DNA of 64,000 nucleotides, from contig CM035808.1 of assembly GCA_020466095.1 (NCBI GenBank), positions 1,586,190 to 1,650,189 of the forward strand. Direction: 5' to 3'. This DNA comes from Chlorops oryzae. Taxonomy: Eukaryota; Arthropoda; Insecta; Diptera; Chloropidae. Shown piece by piece: positions 37,518-51,200 of this stretch. A program made the position numbers and the translations under genes. The first letter of the stretch is position 1. The number at the start of each line of letters is the position of its first letter. The notes below the pieces were generated by a model. It was not told the DNA's origin. It saw nothing but the letters and a program-made list of their open reading frames with translations, and ran no database searches.

Positions 37518-37548
37518 AATAAAATGAAATCGAAATTTCGAAAATAAA
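37518..37548 (+). terminator. Polyadenylation signals of the carboxypeptidase gene
   Basis: Two AATAAA hexamers at 37518-37523 and 37543-37548, 43 and 68 bp after the stop codon. Confidence 0.75.
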
Positions 37549-37964
37549 ATCTTCATGCTATGAATTTGCTTTCCTTTTGACCTTTTTTTGGTGGCTTATG
37601 AGGTGATGTGAGTCGGGCTTCAAGAAAGCACAAATTTTTTAATCTTTTTCCTATTATCATTCTTTGAGAAGTCACTTTTCTGGTTGCATTCTTTTCATTC
37701 TCGTCCCTGCTTTTTCGAAAATCCTCAGAAAGTCTCTTAACCCAGCCAGGGTAAAGCCAGCCCTATGGAAGATATTTAAATTTTTTTTTTTTTTTTTTTT
37801 GGATAGGTAACACCTAAAAGCACTGTAGAAAGCAATTTTTGTGTTTTCATTGCGTAGTGTCCTTGAAAATTCCTTTTTGTAAGCCTTGATTCAAAGTTTT
37901 ATATCTCAAAAGTTAAAAAAAATAGAGAGATAAAATAAATGGCAATTGATTGTTAATTAAACGA

Positions 37965-38545
37965 GGAACTTAAAAAATTTGTTTCAAAATTTTACACTGA
38001 AAAAAAATTTTCCCCAAAAAAAAATTTTTTTTTCAGTGTATTTCTGAACTGGGAAGACCCTTTCTTTCCACATAACGAACTTTAAAATTTGTTTTAAAAT
38101 TTTACACTGGCAAAAAATTTTCCCAAAAAAAAAATTATTTTTCAGTGTATTTCTGAACTGGCAAGACCCTTTCTTTCCACATAAGGAACTTAAAAAATTT
38201 GTTTCAAAATTTTACACTGTGAAAAAATTTCCCCCAAAAAGATATTTTTTTTTCAGTGTATTTCTGAACTGGCACGACCCTTTCTTTCCACATAACGAAC
38301 TTAAAAAATTCGTTTTAAAATATTACACTGGGAAAAATTTTTCCCAAAAAAAATAATTATTTTTTAGTGTATTTCTGAACTGGCACGACCCTTTCTTTCC
38401 ACATAAGAACTTAAAAAATTGGTTTTTAAATTATTACACTGGAAAAAATTTTCCAAAAAAAATTATTTTAGTGTATTTCTGAACTGAAGACCCTTTCTTT
38501 CCACATAAGGACGTTAAAAATTTGTTTTAAACTTTTAGAGGGAAT
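37965..38545. repeat. ~110-bp tandem array 2
   Basis: Five to six degenerate units of the 34888 family, with AGTGTATTTCTGAACTG markers at steps of 104-111 bp. It follows directly on a decayed MITE family-B-like sequence (about 37740-37965, sharing the ATCTCAAAA and CCTTGAAAATCC blocks), suggesting the array grew from that element's interior. Confidence 0.8.
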
Positions 38546-39243
38546 TTCCATAAAAAAGAATAACAGCCGTTTCCCTATTACTGCTTTCTTATACTACAGC
38601 AATTTTCGTACAGAAATTCCTGCGTACTTATATTCAACACACCATATATGGAACTGTCTTCAAACAGTTGAGCTTTTGATTGTAACTAATTCTATATAAA
38701 TGGATGTGTTGAATATTTGTAGGAATTGCTGAGCTATTGGAAAGAAGATATTTTTATAATTTTTATTTTCGGAATATTTATTATATAATCTATTAAATGG
38801 ATAATCATGAAATTAAAGTATTTCTTAAAGAATATATCACTTTAAATATTTTACTTTAAGTACTGTTTCGATAGCTTGATGAGTTTTAACTCATTTTTGT
38901 ACCTTATTTTCAATAATTTAAGAGCATTTAAATACTAACGATAAAATCACAACACGCAATAAAAAGCTGCAACAAAATATTATGGCAAATTCAACAAAAA
39001 GATACACTTGAGCTCGTCCACAGAGGTATCGCGACGAATTTCTCTCAATAATATTAATAACATCTAATAATAATAATATTAATAATAATAATAATAATAG
39101 CAAAGACTATTATTTCAAATTTACCGTAGGTACATAAAATACTGACTTTGGAATTACACTTGGAGATAAAATACTATGTAAACTAGTTCATAATTATTGA
39201 CTTATTTTTGAGGAATTCCTACTTTATGTACACAGTCTCTCTC
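38546..39243. other. 3' flank between carboxypeptidase and LGR genes
   Basis: No gene. An (AAT)n tract lies at 39062-39099. The 3' UTR of the minus-strand LGR gene should lie here; I did not fix a polyadenylation site. Confidence 0.5.
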
Positions 39244-42200
39244 TTAAACGTGATGATGCTGCGATAATCGCTGATGCATGTATCTCTTCCGGCCCGATGT
39301 ATTGTTGTTGCCTAAATGTCCAAGACTGATGCTGAAGCCGGAATCGATTTGGGTCTGAGAACGTGGCTCCGTATGCATTGAGCAGGACGGCAAAGTCTGA
39401 CAATATCGACGGAGCTGCTGCTTAAATGCGGCCGTCGTGAGCGTGTAGAGAACGGGATTGAGTGCGGAATTAACCGGTAAGACGAGCACAGCTAGCCAAG
39501 CATAAAGCGATTGAGAAATGGGGCATCCTTTCACCCAAAAAAAAAAAATAATAATATTACAGAAAGTTCGATTATTTCTTTATCAAAAAAAATAATTTTA
39601 CCAAATAATGCTGCCAACTTGACGACAATTATTGGGAGCCAACAGGCGCAGTCTGTCGTGACGATGATGGCGAACCTAAAGAATTAAATAATTCAATGAG
39701 AGGCGTTAGTTTTGAAAATCTTTTATCATACCTTGTTGCCACAACGCTTTCACGTCCGTTGAGAGTGCTGCGCATACCGCCTCCAGAATCACGAATGGCC
39801 TGCAACATCCTTAGGTACGAGATCAGTATAAAGATCAGTGAGAGCGTGTTAATGACGATGTACAATATCGCCGAGTATTCCCAACCCTGAAACAGAAGGA
39901 CATTATATATAAAATATATAAAAATATATAAAAATATATAAAATATATAAAATATATAAAAATATAAATAAAATATATAAAATATATAAAATATATAAAA
40001 TATATAAAATATATAAAATATAAATAAAATATATAAAATATATATAAATATATAAAAATATATAAAATATATAAAATATATAAATATATATAAATATATA
40101 AAATATATAAAATATATAAAATATATAAAATATATAAAATATATAAAATATATCAAATATATCAAATATATAAAATATATAAAATATTACAAAAACTAAA
40201 ACATTTAAAATAAAACACTCTCACCCTTGCATATGGATCGTGGATGTGCAGCGATAGGCAAACACCGTTTGTGCCATAGAAATGTGAACCAAAGTATGCA
40301 TTTGTCCAGAGTGGCACAGCAGCCAAGGAGAAAGCGATGCCCCACAGCAGCACCAAACGTAAAATTATCCTGCAAAACAAATTTTGAAGTAAATGCGAAT
40401 CGGAAAAATTCAGTAGATCCTGCTTCATTCTGCAGTCATTCTCAAATCATTCGAAACTCATTACCCACCGGCCTCGTCCGCTGTCTCTCATCTGCAATGG
40501 TCTCGTCACAGACATCAAGTCGGTCCCATGTGACCAATGTCAACAATAGCGTCGATGATTGACAACTAAATGTGCTAAGGAAGCCTGCACAAAGCAAAGA
40601 AAAAAAATAAAATCATAAATAGCGAAAACTATCGCTGTTCCAAGAACCACAATACGACGGTCGCTGCTGTCAGACTCACCCGAAAAGTCGCACCATACGC
40701 TATAGCGCCAGGCCTCATCGTAGTATATGTATCTGCCGCGGAATCGTATATCGGCGCATGCAATTATTGCCAAATAGATGCCCATCAGGAAATCACTGGC
40801 AGCCAAGTGTCGCAGATACAGCGAATGCTCCACATTGCTTCGCGACTTGTAGAAATAGCGGCCCAGCAGGACGAGCATATTGCCAACGACAGCCACAGAA
40901 GCCATAACCCAGACACTGTGCGGGTGAGGGCGGAAAAAGAAAGAAAGCAATGTGGGAAAATGTAGCCAACCCAACTGTATTTACAAGGATATCAGTTGGA
41001 AAATATGAAGGATTGAGCGACATTTTTGTTTGTTTTATGACAACACTTGACATTTCCCTCAACAATGACAAAGCCGAAAAGCAAAAGAAAGTTATGCATT
41101 CGTTGGGAAATGTAAACATTACTTCGAATAATTGCATTTTCCAGGACTTTGGTAAAATTTTTTTAATAGTGAAGAGAACCAGCTTAAGCTAAAAAATTTC
41201 ATATTTTAAGCACGTACGTTCATGTTAGCAGCAATTGAAGAAGGCCAATAGACTAGAAACATTTTTCATGGCAAAAATATCAAGGCCTTTTTTTTGTCTT
41301 TTTAGATTAAGTAATAGGGCATTTACATGTACGTTTTAGCGCCACTCGTTTAAGCTAAAACGACTTAGTTAAAACGGGGTGTTTACATATGCGCATGTCG
41401 TTTTGTAATTTTGTGGTTATCTTTTGTTTGCTCAACGCGTGAAATATGAGTGAATATTGTAATTTAGAATAGAAGCAATTATTGAAAATGCGTTCGTTTT
41501 CTACATTGGTTAGGGAAATAACCTCAAATTTTTTCAAAATAGGAATTTCAATGACCATATGTTTTGCATTTTTATAGTGATGACACTCAGATTTCGATAT
41601 ATTTATCAGTTATAAGCAGGATTTACTTGTTTAGCTACTTGTTTTAAATTAAAACAGGAAAGTTTCTCGTTTTAGTTTTGTACGATAAAACGGGAAAAAT
41701 CTAAGTTGTTTTAGAGCTAAAACGGGCAAAGTTGCTAAAACGCGAATAAAACGGCATATGTAAACGGCCTATAAATTACATTTTCCATAGTCCATTCCAG
41801 AAGAGATTTTATAAGACTATTCCTTCAGAATTGAAGAAGAAGCTTCCCTTATACCTAAAATTTTCTCGAGTCCTTTAAATGATTTAGAAAATGAATTCCC
41901 ACTTGCTTTAAAGACGTAGTCTCACACACTATGGCGGGATCTGTCCCGCTTCTTTAGCATTGAAATCATATGAACGTTTCCTGATTTTGTTTTTCGGCCT
42001 TTAATTATGTTTTTTTAATGATTGTTTAGGCTTTGGCCGTTTCCTCCGTTATCTTGGTTCATTTAAGGCGAACCGAAGAGCCTCGTGTATCACAAAAAAA
42101 CGCAATTTAACAATCCTGGAGAGAAGCTCCTGCGGCTAATCTTGAAGAACATTTTATTCCATTGACTTGAGAAAAATCTTAAAAGTGGACAACTCTTTAA

Positions 42201-45200
42201 TGAACCCAAATGGATGATAATGATTACACGAAATTTACTCACACCAATTTTCGAAAACTTTCAATCTAATGACATCTGGTTGTTTTCCACAATTTCCATG
42301 AAAATTAAGTTGTTCAAATTGTACACGAAAAACTTGAAAACATAATTGTTTGGCCACGACCACATTCACCATTTTACCTAAATGTTTTCAGTAAATTTCC
42401 CCTGCAGCAACCATATTTTCCATAAGTAAAATATTTGACTCCCTAAATCCAAAAATATGTCTCGGCAACTCGACTTCCTTTTGAGCAAATAATTTTGCTT
42501 CCGTTTTGGCAAGAAAATACATGTCCTTCATAGCAAAGAAATTATCTCGAGTGCTGCTGAGCTTGCTCACAAAAAACTTTCCATCAGCAAAAACCGATGC
42601 AGCTGCTCAGTTCAGCTCTTGTATGTACGTATGTATCTCATTGTGTGCCCTTCAAGTCCTTTCACGTCCTTAAGCAACTAACTGTTTGGTATTTTCAGTA
42701 TTTTTCCCCCCTAAAAATATGCTCGTTCAGCTGCAACATATTGAAGTCCAATACATCAAAGGGAGACTCGTACTTTTGTTGGCTAAAAAACTTGTTTTGG
42801 TTCATTGTTTTCATTTGTCATTTCTAATGTTTGGTGTTTTGGTTGTTTGATTTTTTTCTTTGCTTTTGAAAAATTACTGTTGTCCTTTGGAGCACGTGTC
42901 TTACATATATGTATTTGTGTGTACAGATTGAGTGCATACACTCAATGTGCTCCCAAATCTTATTCTTCCAGGGAGAATGTGTGAAGAGGAGTAATTTTTT
43001 TTCTTCGTATTTTTTGTTTGTTTCCTTTTTTTTTTGTGTTAGGTACACAAAAAATGATATTCCTGAAGAAGAAAATGATAATTCTCATCAATCTTACCTC
43101 GATCTAAGTATTCGATTGTCCAACAGATGATGTGTACTGCTGATGCCATCGCCTTTTGGCTCGCAAACACGCACGTGCAACGCAGCGCGACACAAATGGA
43201 ACCAGGAGAAGTAGCTTTTTAAAAAAAAAAAAAATAGAGATAGAATTAATTTAAATGGATGCATCTCCTTTAAGTTTCCTTCTTACATGTAATCCAAGCT
43301 CGTCAAATTCTGCAATATCCGTGGATCCATCGTATTGAAACTGTTGCCCGTTAAAACCAATGACGTCAAATTATTTTCCAAGCAATCGAAGGCGTTCAAA
43401 TCAAATTTGCTCAACTCGTTGTCATTGAGGTGCCTGAACGAAGAATGCATGCAAATGTGTACATAAGTTGGTACATTCGATATGTCTCTTGAATGTCGAA
43501 AAATTGAAAATTTTGCATAACAATTTCTACCGCAAAAGGAGATCTCTCCCCCCTGTCTATTCCTTTCTCAATCGAAATGCAAATGTAATCAAATGGCCCT
43601 CCTTTTTTTCGACTTCTTTCAAATTGTTTCAACTTTGTGAGCTCAATGGAATATTTGATAAGCATGTTATGCTTATTAGCACTGCTTAAATTGAGTATAT
43701 TTAACCCTTTAAGAATGAATTTTATTTTCGTTTTTTCTTAAATATGTGAAGGCCTTTAGAAGTAGCAAACGTGTTCAATGTATCTCTCATCCATAAAGCC
43801 ATAGCCTTCTATTGAAGTATGAAAGATGAAACGTCCTACGAACATACGCTGTTGGAAATATAAGATTGCCCAAAACCATTAAATTCTCCAATTGATAACA
43901 AAATTACAAAGTTCTACTTGACGTTATCTCTTTAAATGACGCCACAAATCATTTACTTCCCCTTAACTAAACTTTTCATATACGGAGGCTCACACTGTCG
44001 TTTATAAAATTTATGGCTTCTATTTTCTGACGCTCAATTGCAATGTTAAGTACTTTAGTGGAAAAATGTCTACTAGAAGATAGCCTAATATTCTGAACGC
44101 TCTCCACTTTGAAATTTTTGGGTTTTGATCAATCGTTAATCTCTTCTCAATTCAGGGCTAGGCCTTTAATGGTGGTATGGGCTGGATGAACAACTATACT
44201 TAACAGATTACTTTTTTCCGACTCTTAAAAATTTGAAAAGCATTGGTTAAAAAGCTAATCTCCAAAAATTTAGGAAATTGTGGGGCTTTTGAGGCAAATC
44301 CGCTGAGCGCAACCTCGTAAATTTTACGAAAAATCTGAAAAAATTCTCAAAAATACTTTGACCCATAAGCTTTCGGAAACCTTACGTTCTACTATTAAAT
44401 TCGAAAATTAGGGACACCCTAATGCTTATATGCACTGCTTAAATTGAGTATATTTAACCCTTTAAGAATAATTTTTTATTTTTCGTTTTTTTTTTTAAAT
44501 ATCTGAAGGCCTTTAAAGTAGAAAGGTTCAATGTATCTCTCATCCATAAAGCCATAGCCTTCTATTGAAGTATGAAATATGAAACGTCCTACGAAAACGT
44601 GTTCAAAATTAAAATTGCCCCAAAGCCATTAAATTCCCCAATGATAAACAAAATACGTGTTCTACTTGACGTTATCTCCCCCAAATGACGCCACAAAAAT
44701 CATTTACTTCCGCCTTAACTAAACTTTCGAAACGGAGGCTCACACTGTCGTTTATAAAATTTATTTCTATTTCTGCCTCAATTGCAATGTTAAGTACTTT
44801 AGTGGAAAATTCCAGAAATAGTAATTATTTCTGAACGTTCTCGCACTTTGAATATTTTTGGGGGTTTTTTGATCAATCGTTAATCTCTTTCTCCCAATTG
44901 CAGGGCTGGCCTTTAATGGTGGTATGGTGGCTGGATGAATAACTATCACTTAACAGGATTACTTTATTGCGGTGCCCATTTCGGGAATGGTTTTATTAGG
45001 GACTCAAAACAGATTAAATTATTTACGTGGTTAAGACGTTTTTCTTGGAAATTTATAGCAAGATTTATTGGCCGTAAAGGTCAAATTTGTGAAAGGGAAA
45101 TTATTGCCCCTTTAATAAATTTTAACAAGTAAATCAGAATTATTAAAGATTTTTTTTTGTTTTTTTTGCAACTTTCGGATGAAAATAAATCGAAATCAAT

Positions 45201-48200
45201 GAATCCTTTTGAACAATAATCAAAAACAAAGGGTCCTTTTTGGTCCATTTCACAGGCAATAAACTCTTCTTTTTAGGCAAGAATTCAATTAAAGCTCTTT
45301 CAACATTCCAGCTTTTTCATTCAAAAGTACAAAAGGATTGAAAAAACTTTCTGTGAATTATTTTTTCGTTTCATACTTACAATCCGTGTAGTTCGTATAA
45401 TTCGCAAAAGGTTCGCGCTTTCAGTTCAGTCAATTGATTCTCCGCTAAAAATCTGCGAAAAAAAATTTATTAAAGAAGAATTCATCGATAAATTCCAAAC
45501 GGAAAAGGATTCAAATAAAAAGAATTTATTAACACAGTGAAGCCTGTCGCAGAGTTCTGAAATAAATTTATATTATGAAATGAGAAAAAATTTTTCCCAG
45601 TTCCAGATTGTATCTTGCCAGCAAAAATTGTAGTGGTGGTCATATTTCCTACATATTTTGGACTCTTTTTGGACGAATTTTTCTCAGCCTCATATTTTAT
45701 ATTAAGGGGTCTGGCAGGTTAAGCAAAGGCACGCGGCATCATGAAAGGAATTTTAAAATTTTGTTGATTTTTCGATAGGTGCCATCTAAAAACACTGTGG
45801 AGACTACTTATTTTGAACGGTCCTTGAAATGTCCTTGAAAATCCTTTTTTAATAAGCCTTTTTTCAAAATTTTATATCTCAAAAACTAATGAAGATAAGA
45901 AGATGAAACAATTGTTGGCCGATTGCTAATATAACACGAAATCAAAAAATTTTTTTTTTAATTTTTACACTTAGAAAAATTTTTCCACAAAATTAAAAAG
46001 ATAATTTTAACAATTTTTTTCAGTGTACTCCCAGTTTGTCGCCACTCTGAAATTTTTTTTAAAAATACCTCTAAGTATTTGCTTTCAATTAAAAAAAAAT
46101 TTCATTCAAATTAAATGGCGCAACAGTGAGATATTCAAAAATTTACAAGTGCACATAGATGCTCTAGTACTAATATCCAGTACAAATGTAGGAAAATTAT
46201 ACAAAACACATTACTCATACGACATGTTTTTAAAAATTTAATATCTCCAGAAATAATTAAGATAAAAAGATGAAACAAACGGTGACTTATTTTTAATAGA
46301 ACAAGGTATTCTTTTAAAACAATCAAAAGGTTTTAAAAAAACTGATATACACTGAAAAAAATAGTTAAATTTTTGTTTTTTTTTGTGCAAAAATTTTTCT
46401 CAGTGTAAAATTTAAAAATATATTTTCTATATTCCTTGTTTTATTTACAGTACAGTGTTTTTAGTTAAATTTTTGTTTTCTTTTTTGTGTAAAAATTTTT
46501 CTCAGTGTAAAATTTTAAAATAAATTTTTTATATTCCTTGTTTTGTTAACAATAGGTCAACGTTTATTTCATCTTCTTATCTTAATTAGTTTTTGAGGCA
46601 TGATGCCGCATGCCTTTGCTTAACCCACCAGACCCTTTAATATAATATAAAATATGAGGCCAAGAAATATTTGTCCCAAAAAGTGTCCAAAATAAGTAAG
46701 TAGGAAATATAAGCCTCAGAAACATGACTTCGAAATGAGTCCGAAGTTTTTTTAGAATATATAAATGTATATTTCTATTTTGTGAAATTTTTTTTTTTGA
46801 TTTCGGCACATCCCCCCTTTTACTATAGGGCGTCTAATCTTCTCATGGACTTAGGTTTGAACTTTTTTCCAAAAATATTAAATTACCAGAATCCAAGAAA
46901 GGTCAAATCAGTTGAAAGATCAGAACACTTTCAATCATATTCGATGATCAAACCTTATTTTCCTATATTAGTGGTCTTACTGTATACTACTGTGTACATC
47001 AAATAAATTTTTTCACAACGACAAGAGCTCTATTTAATTTTCAATAAGAATTCAAGTGAATTTTCTGGCTTTGGAAAAAATGTTTTAAAAAAAAGCCAAT
47101 TTAATTTTTATCGCATGAAATTTTTTTTTTCGGCTTTGTTGTTGTTTTATTTGTACTTACAAATGTTTCAGATGCGGGAATGTAAACGAATTTCTCTCAA
47201 TAACGACAATGCGATTTTGGGCAAGCGATAACGTGTGCAATTTCTGCAGCGATGGGAGCATTCCGGGCTGGATGAGGCGAATTCTGTTCTCATTGAGGTA
47301 GCTGCGAGTATCGTCCACAATGTCCGGGGAAGAATGCCAAAGAATTGATAGAATTTCTTGTTAGTTTTTTTTTCTCAGGAATGTGCAAATTTGTTGTCAT
47401 TCATATGGGTCCAATGACAAATTTGTTAAGAGAAAAAAAAACACCATCGACATCAATTTAAATAAATTCGCCATTTTTCGAAGGGGGGCAAAAGACTCTG
47501 TTTTGTTCAAGTTATTATTTATGTTTGAAATACTTGCTTGCAAGATTCTTATAAATTTTATGCAACATATTTTTCTTTTTTTTCTGTACTGGTAATACCT
47601 ACTGAAATGGAGAATGAAAAGAATTTTCCGAACAATGCTTCAATTTTATTTTTTTGCAAGAGGAGAATGACAGTTTTAGTCGATTCCTCTTGAAAGTTGG
47701 CTCTTAAGTTATCGCTTTATCCTTTTTATAACTATTTAACTTTGATGCCTGGTTTGCAATATCGTTGGAATTCCTGCAATATCCACTCCTGTTGAGTATA
47801 TGCACAGAACTATTGGAAACCAGGCAGTAGTATGACAATGATATTTGCTTTAAGCAGAACATGAGAAAAAAGTTCATCGCTTCAGACCTTCAGATCGATG
47901 AAATTCTCATTTTGTTTGGAACAAATAAAATGAAACTAGAATTCCCAAACAAATATGTCCACGTGAACCAAAATACGCATAATTAAAATCTCTTATTTTT
48001 GACTTACAAAACCCGTAAGTCTTCTCCCACTAAAGACGGAGATGTGTAAAAGTTGTGCCCATCAAAGTTCAGAAGAATGAAGTACAGTGAAGTCTCACAT
48101 GAGTGGATGATCAATGTCAACTATCGCCCAATCGTGAAGCATTTCACTGCCCATTCAATAGAAATGAACATATTTCAAGCATTGCCTGAACTCAAGATGC

Positions 48201-51200
48201 CTCTAAGTCCTTTAAAATTTTAAATATTATTTTCTTTTACGTGTCACAGAAAAGCCAGGTCTCAAAGAAGTAGGAAGGACCCTCAAAAAAATAACTTTCA
48301 AACAAACTTTTACACAAAACAATTCAAATGAAGATTTAATTCGCCTTTGTTGAAAACACTTTGGGGCCGAAGTGGTAGTTTTTCAATTATAAGTTCTTAA
48401 CCGAGGCTTAAAACTTTTACTTTCGGTGTCATGCAGATAATCAGTCGTTTAATGCTCCAGGGAAGCGTGACATATCATTTGATTTTAACCCTTAAACGCA
48501 TATGGGACACATTGATCCCTACATAAATTTGACGATTTTTAACAATGTTGTAAAAAAAGTGCTATTAATCGTTAAAATTATGTAGGGACCACTTTGTCCC
48601 ATATGCGTTAAAGGGTTAAATCGAAATACATAAGTTTAAAAAATAGAACGTAGCAGAAGGAGCAGCAGTTAAAGAACTTTAACTCTTTCACTACCATTCG
48701 GACAATACATCCCATTGAAATTTTTCCCAAAGGATTAAATTTGAGGCAAGTTTAGTAATTAAAGGGTTAAACTGCATTCTAAATGATAGTAAGCTCTCTA
48801 CCCATGGAAAGTGGATTGAACCTTTCACCTTAGTTGGGATAAAATGTACAAACGAAAATGGAAACGTGAAAAAAATTTCGGTTGTGAAAGGGTTAATATT
48901 TTTTAAATGTACGAACATTGAATACTTTCGTCGCGGGGTTCTTCAAAGCGGTTTCATCTCGGTCGAAATGCAAAAATGAATTTAACCCTTTCACAACCAT
49001 TGCGACATACGCCCAAAAACGATATGAATATTTTTAAATACTTTTATTCGAGTTGGATTTTCAATTCTCACATGGTTTTTCATAAAATTTAGTAAAAAAA
49101 AATTTTACTAAATATTTAAAAGGTTCCTTTTGAAATTAAAGGCAATGCCAATGTGACATTTGATGCTAAAAAGGATTGAACCTTTCACTTTAGTAGGGAT
49201 AAAATGTTCAAACGAAAATGGAAACATCTGAAAAAAATTTCGGTTGTGAAAGGGTTAAAATTTTTTAAATGTACTGAATACTTTCGTCGCGGGATTCTCC
49301 AAAGCGGTTTCATCTCGGTAAAAATGCAAAAAATTTATTTATAATTTTCCACATACTAGAAAATGAAAAATTTTAGTCGATGATAGAACTTTTTCGATTC
49401 TCTATCAGTAGTCGACAATCATAATAGGGCTGTATATGAATATTTTAAATACTTTGATTCTTGTTGGATATTCAATTCTCACATGGTTTTTCATAAAATT
49501 TAGTAAAAAAAATATTTTTATAAAAATTTAAAAGGTTAAAGACAATGCTAAAGAGTCATTTTCAGGCATTACATACGATAATAGTTTTGTACCGAAAGGG
49601 TTAAGTCATTTAATTGTCCCTCTAATTTCAACTTCAACGCGTTTAGTAATGCAACTCTGTTGCGGCAATATAAAAATGTTGTCTCTCAGGGTTGTATTCT
49701 GAAATGCTGCGCTAGGAAACATTACGATATTTCGAAGAAGATTTTTTCTTTAAAGTTGTATAGTTCAGTAGAATCTCTCCAAAATGAAACATATTCACAT
49801 TCGGAAAGCAGCACGAGTGTCTCTCCATATAAAGGTAAAAAGAAACCCTGATTATCTGGCTATCTGGCTCTCTTAAAAGAGATTGGGGGAAGTCAAAGTC
49901 TGATATAATAACATAAAATACACCTTGGTCTGAGCTTCGTCGCCGATTAAAAAGGTTTTTGTTGGATTTCCCCTAGAGAGTTTGAGTAGGCTGTGGACTT
50001 ATCATCACACTTCAAAATCGCTTTAACCATATGACATGGCTGCGATAAATTTGAGGCAAACGGAAATTATTTCATATTCCAACGTTGAAATGGGAGATTC
50101 GCTGAAACGTTTTCTATTTTCCGATGATGAAGAAGAGAATAAAATTTTCACGCATTCGGCCAGTGTAACGCGCTGCTTGTCCGATGCAAGCAGAACGAAG
50201 CGCCTCCCATCGACCAGCGGTCGAAGCTGGAGCGATGCTGGAAATGGAAAACCTCTTCGCAATTCCGCAAATGGCTCCTTGGAGAAATCATTTGATTCAC
50301 TCTCCTCAATTTTAACGGAGCCGAACGCTGAACGGAAAACGAGCTCTCGGAATTCAATTGAAGGAGCAGGAGCAGGAGGAGTAGCAGGAGGACGAGGAGG
50401 TAATGAAGCTAAGGTAATGAGATCAAATCGATTGCAATCGATGAAGAAGTGTACCACAAAAAAGCGATTCGCTCTGAGGGATAGTGGACGCTGGAAGCCC
50501 ACCGATGATCTACTCCTTATAATAAGTGTGCTGCAAGTCAACGATCTGGAAATCGTATGGAATGCAGCGAAATTCTCATGCAAGTTTACCTTCGAAGAAG
50601 TGCGACATCGCTGGAATGCGCTGCTCTACGATGAGCTCGTGAGTCGGACCGCAAAGTGTGCGATCAGGAAACTTCATCCAGAGCAGCAGGAAGCCGTCTA
50701 TCGCAGTGTTCCATTTAGCCTGGAAGAAGAGGATCTCATATGCGATATCATAAGTACGGAAAGGCCAAGTTTAAGCGTTTTCCAGAACCTCTTGGATCGA
50801 AATTCTGGAACATTTTTTCATGCACGCACGCCCAAGGCATTGGAAAAACACTGGCGTCTGCTAAGAAAGTTCGAGCTGCTATGCGACCAACGTCCCAATG
50901 TGACAAAAGTATGTGCGGCCGGGGAAGTTCCGCCATGTTTCGAAAACGCTGAAATCGATATCAATATGGAAGCCGAACAGGAACCGAGACCACCGTATCA
51001 GGGACAAGTCGATTTCGAAATGAAAATTGTGGATCGGCAGTACAAGCGGAAAATACGCTTGCTGGAAGAGGAACTTAGAAACTGGATGCAGTTAATCGGC
51101 TCGCCCAGAAATGGGGTTCCTATTCAAATGGTTCCGGAATTCAATTCCAGCATTTTCGCGATTTTGCATGGACAGCGCCTGCAATTTGCGATGCGGACAC

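Noticed and set aside
39629..40165. Long Tyr/Ile/Phe-rich open frame
   Set aside because: Most of it translates the ATATAAAAT minisatellite; only its C-terminal part is the real TM5 exon (39886-39732) of the LGR gene.
50023..50583. 186-codon open frame on the minus strand
   Set aside because: Exact antisense of the MCRS1-like coding region; a shadow of the real gene.
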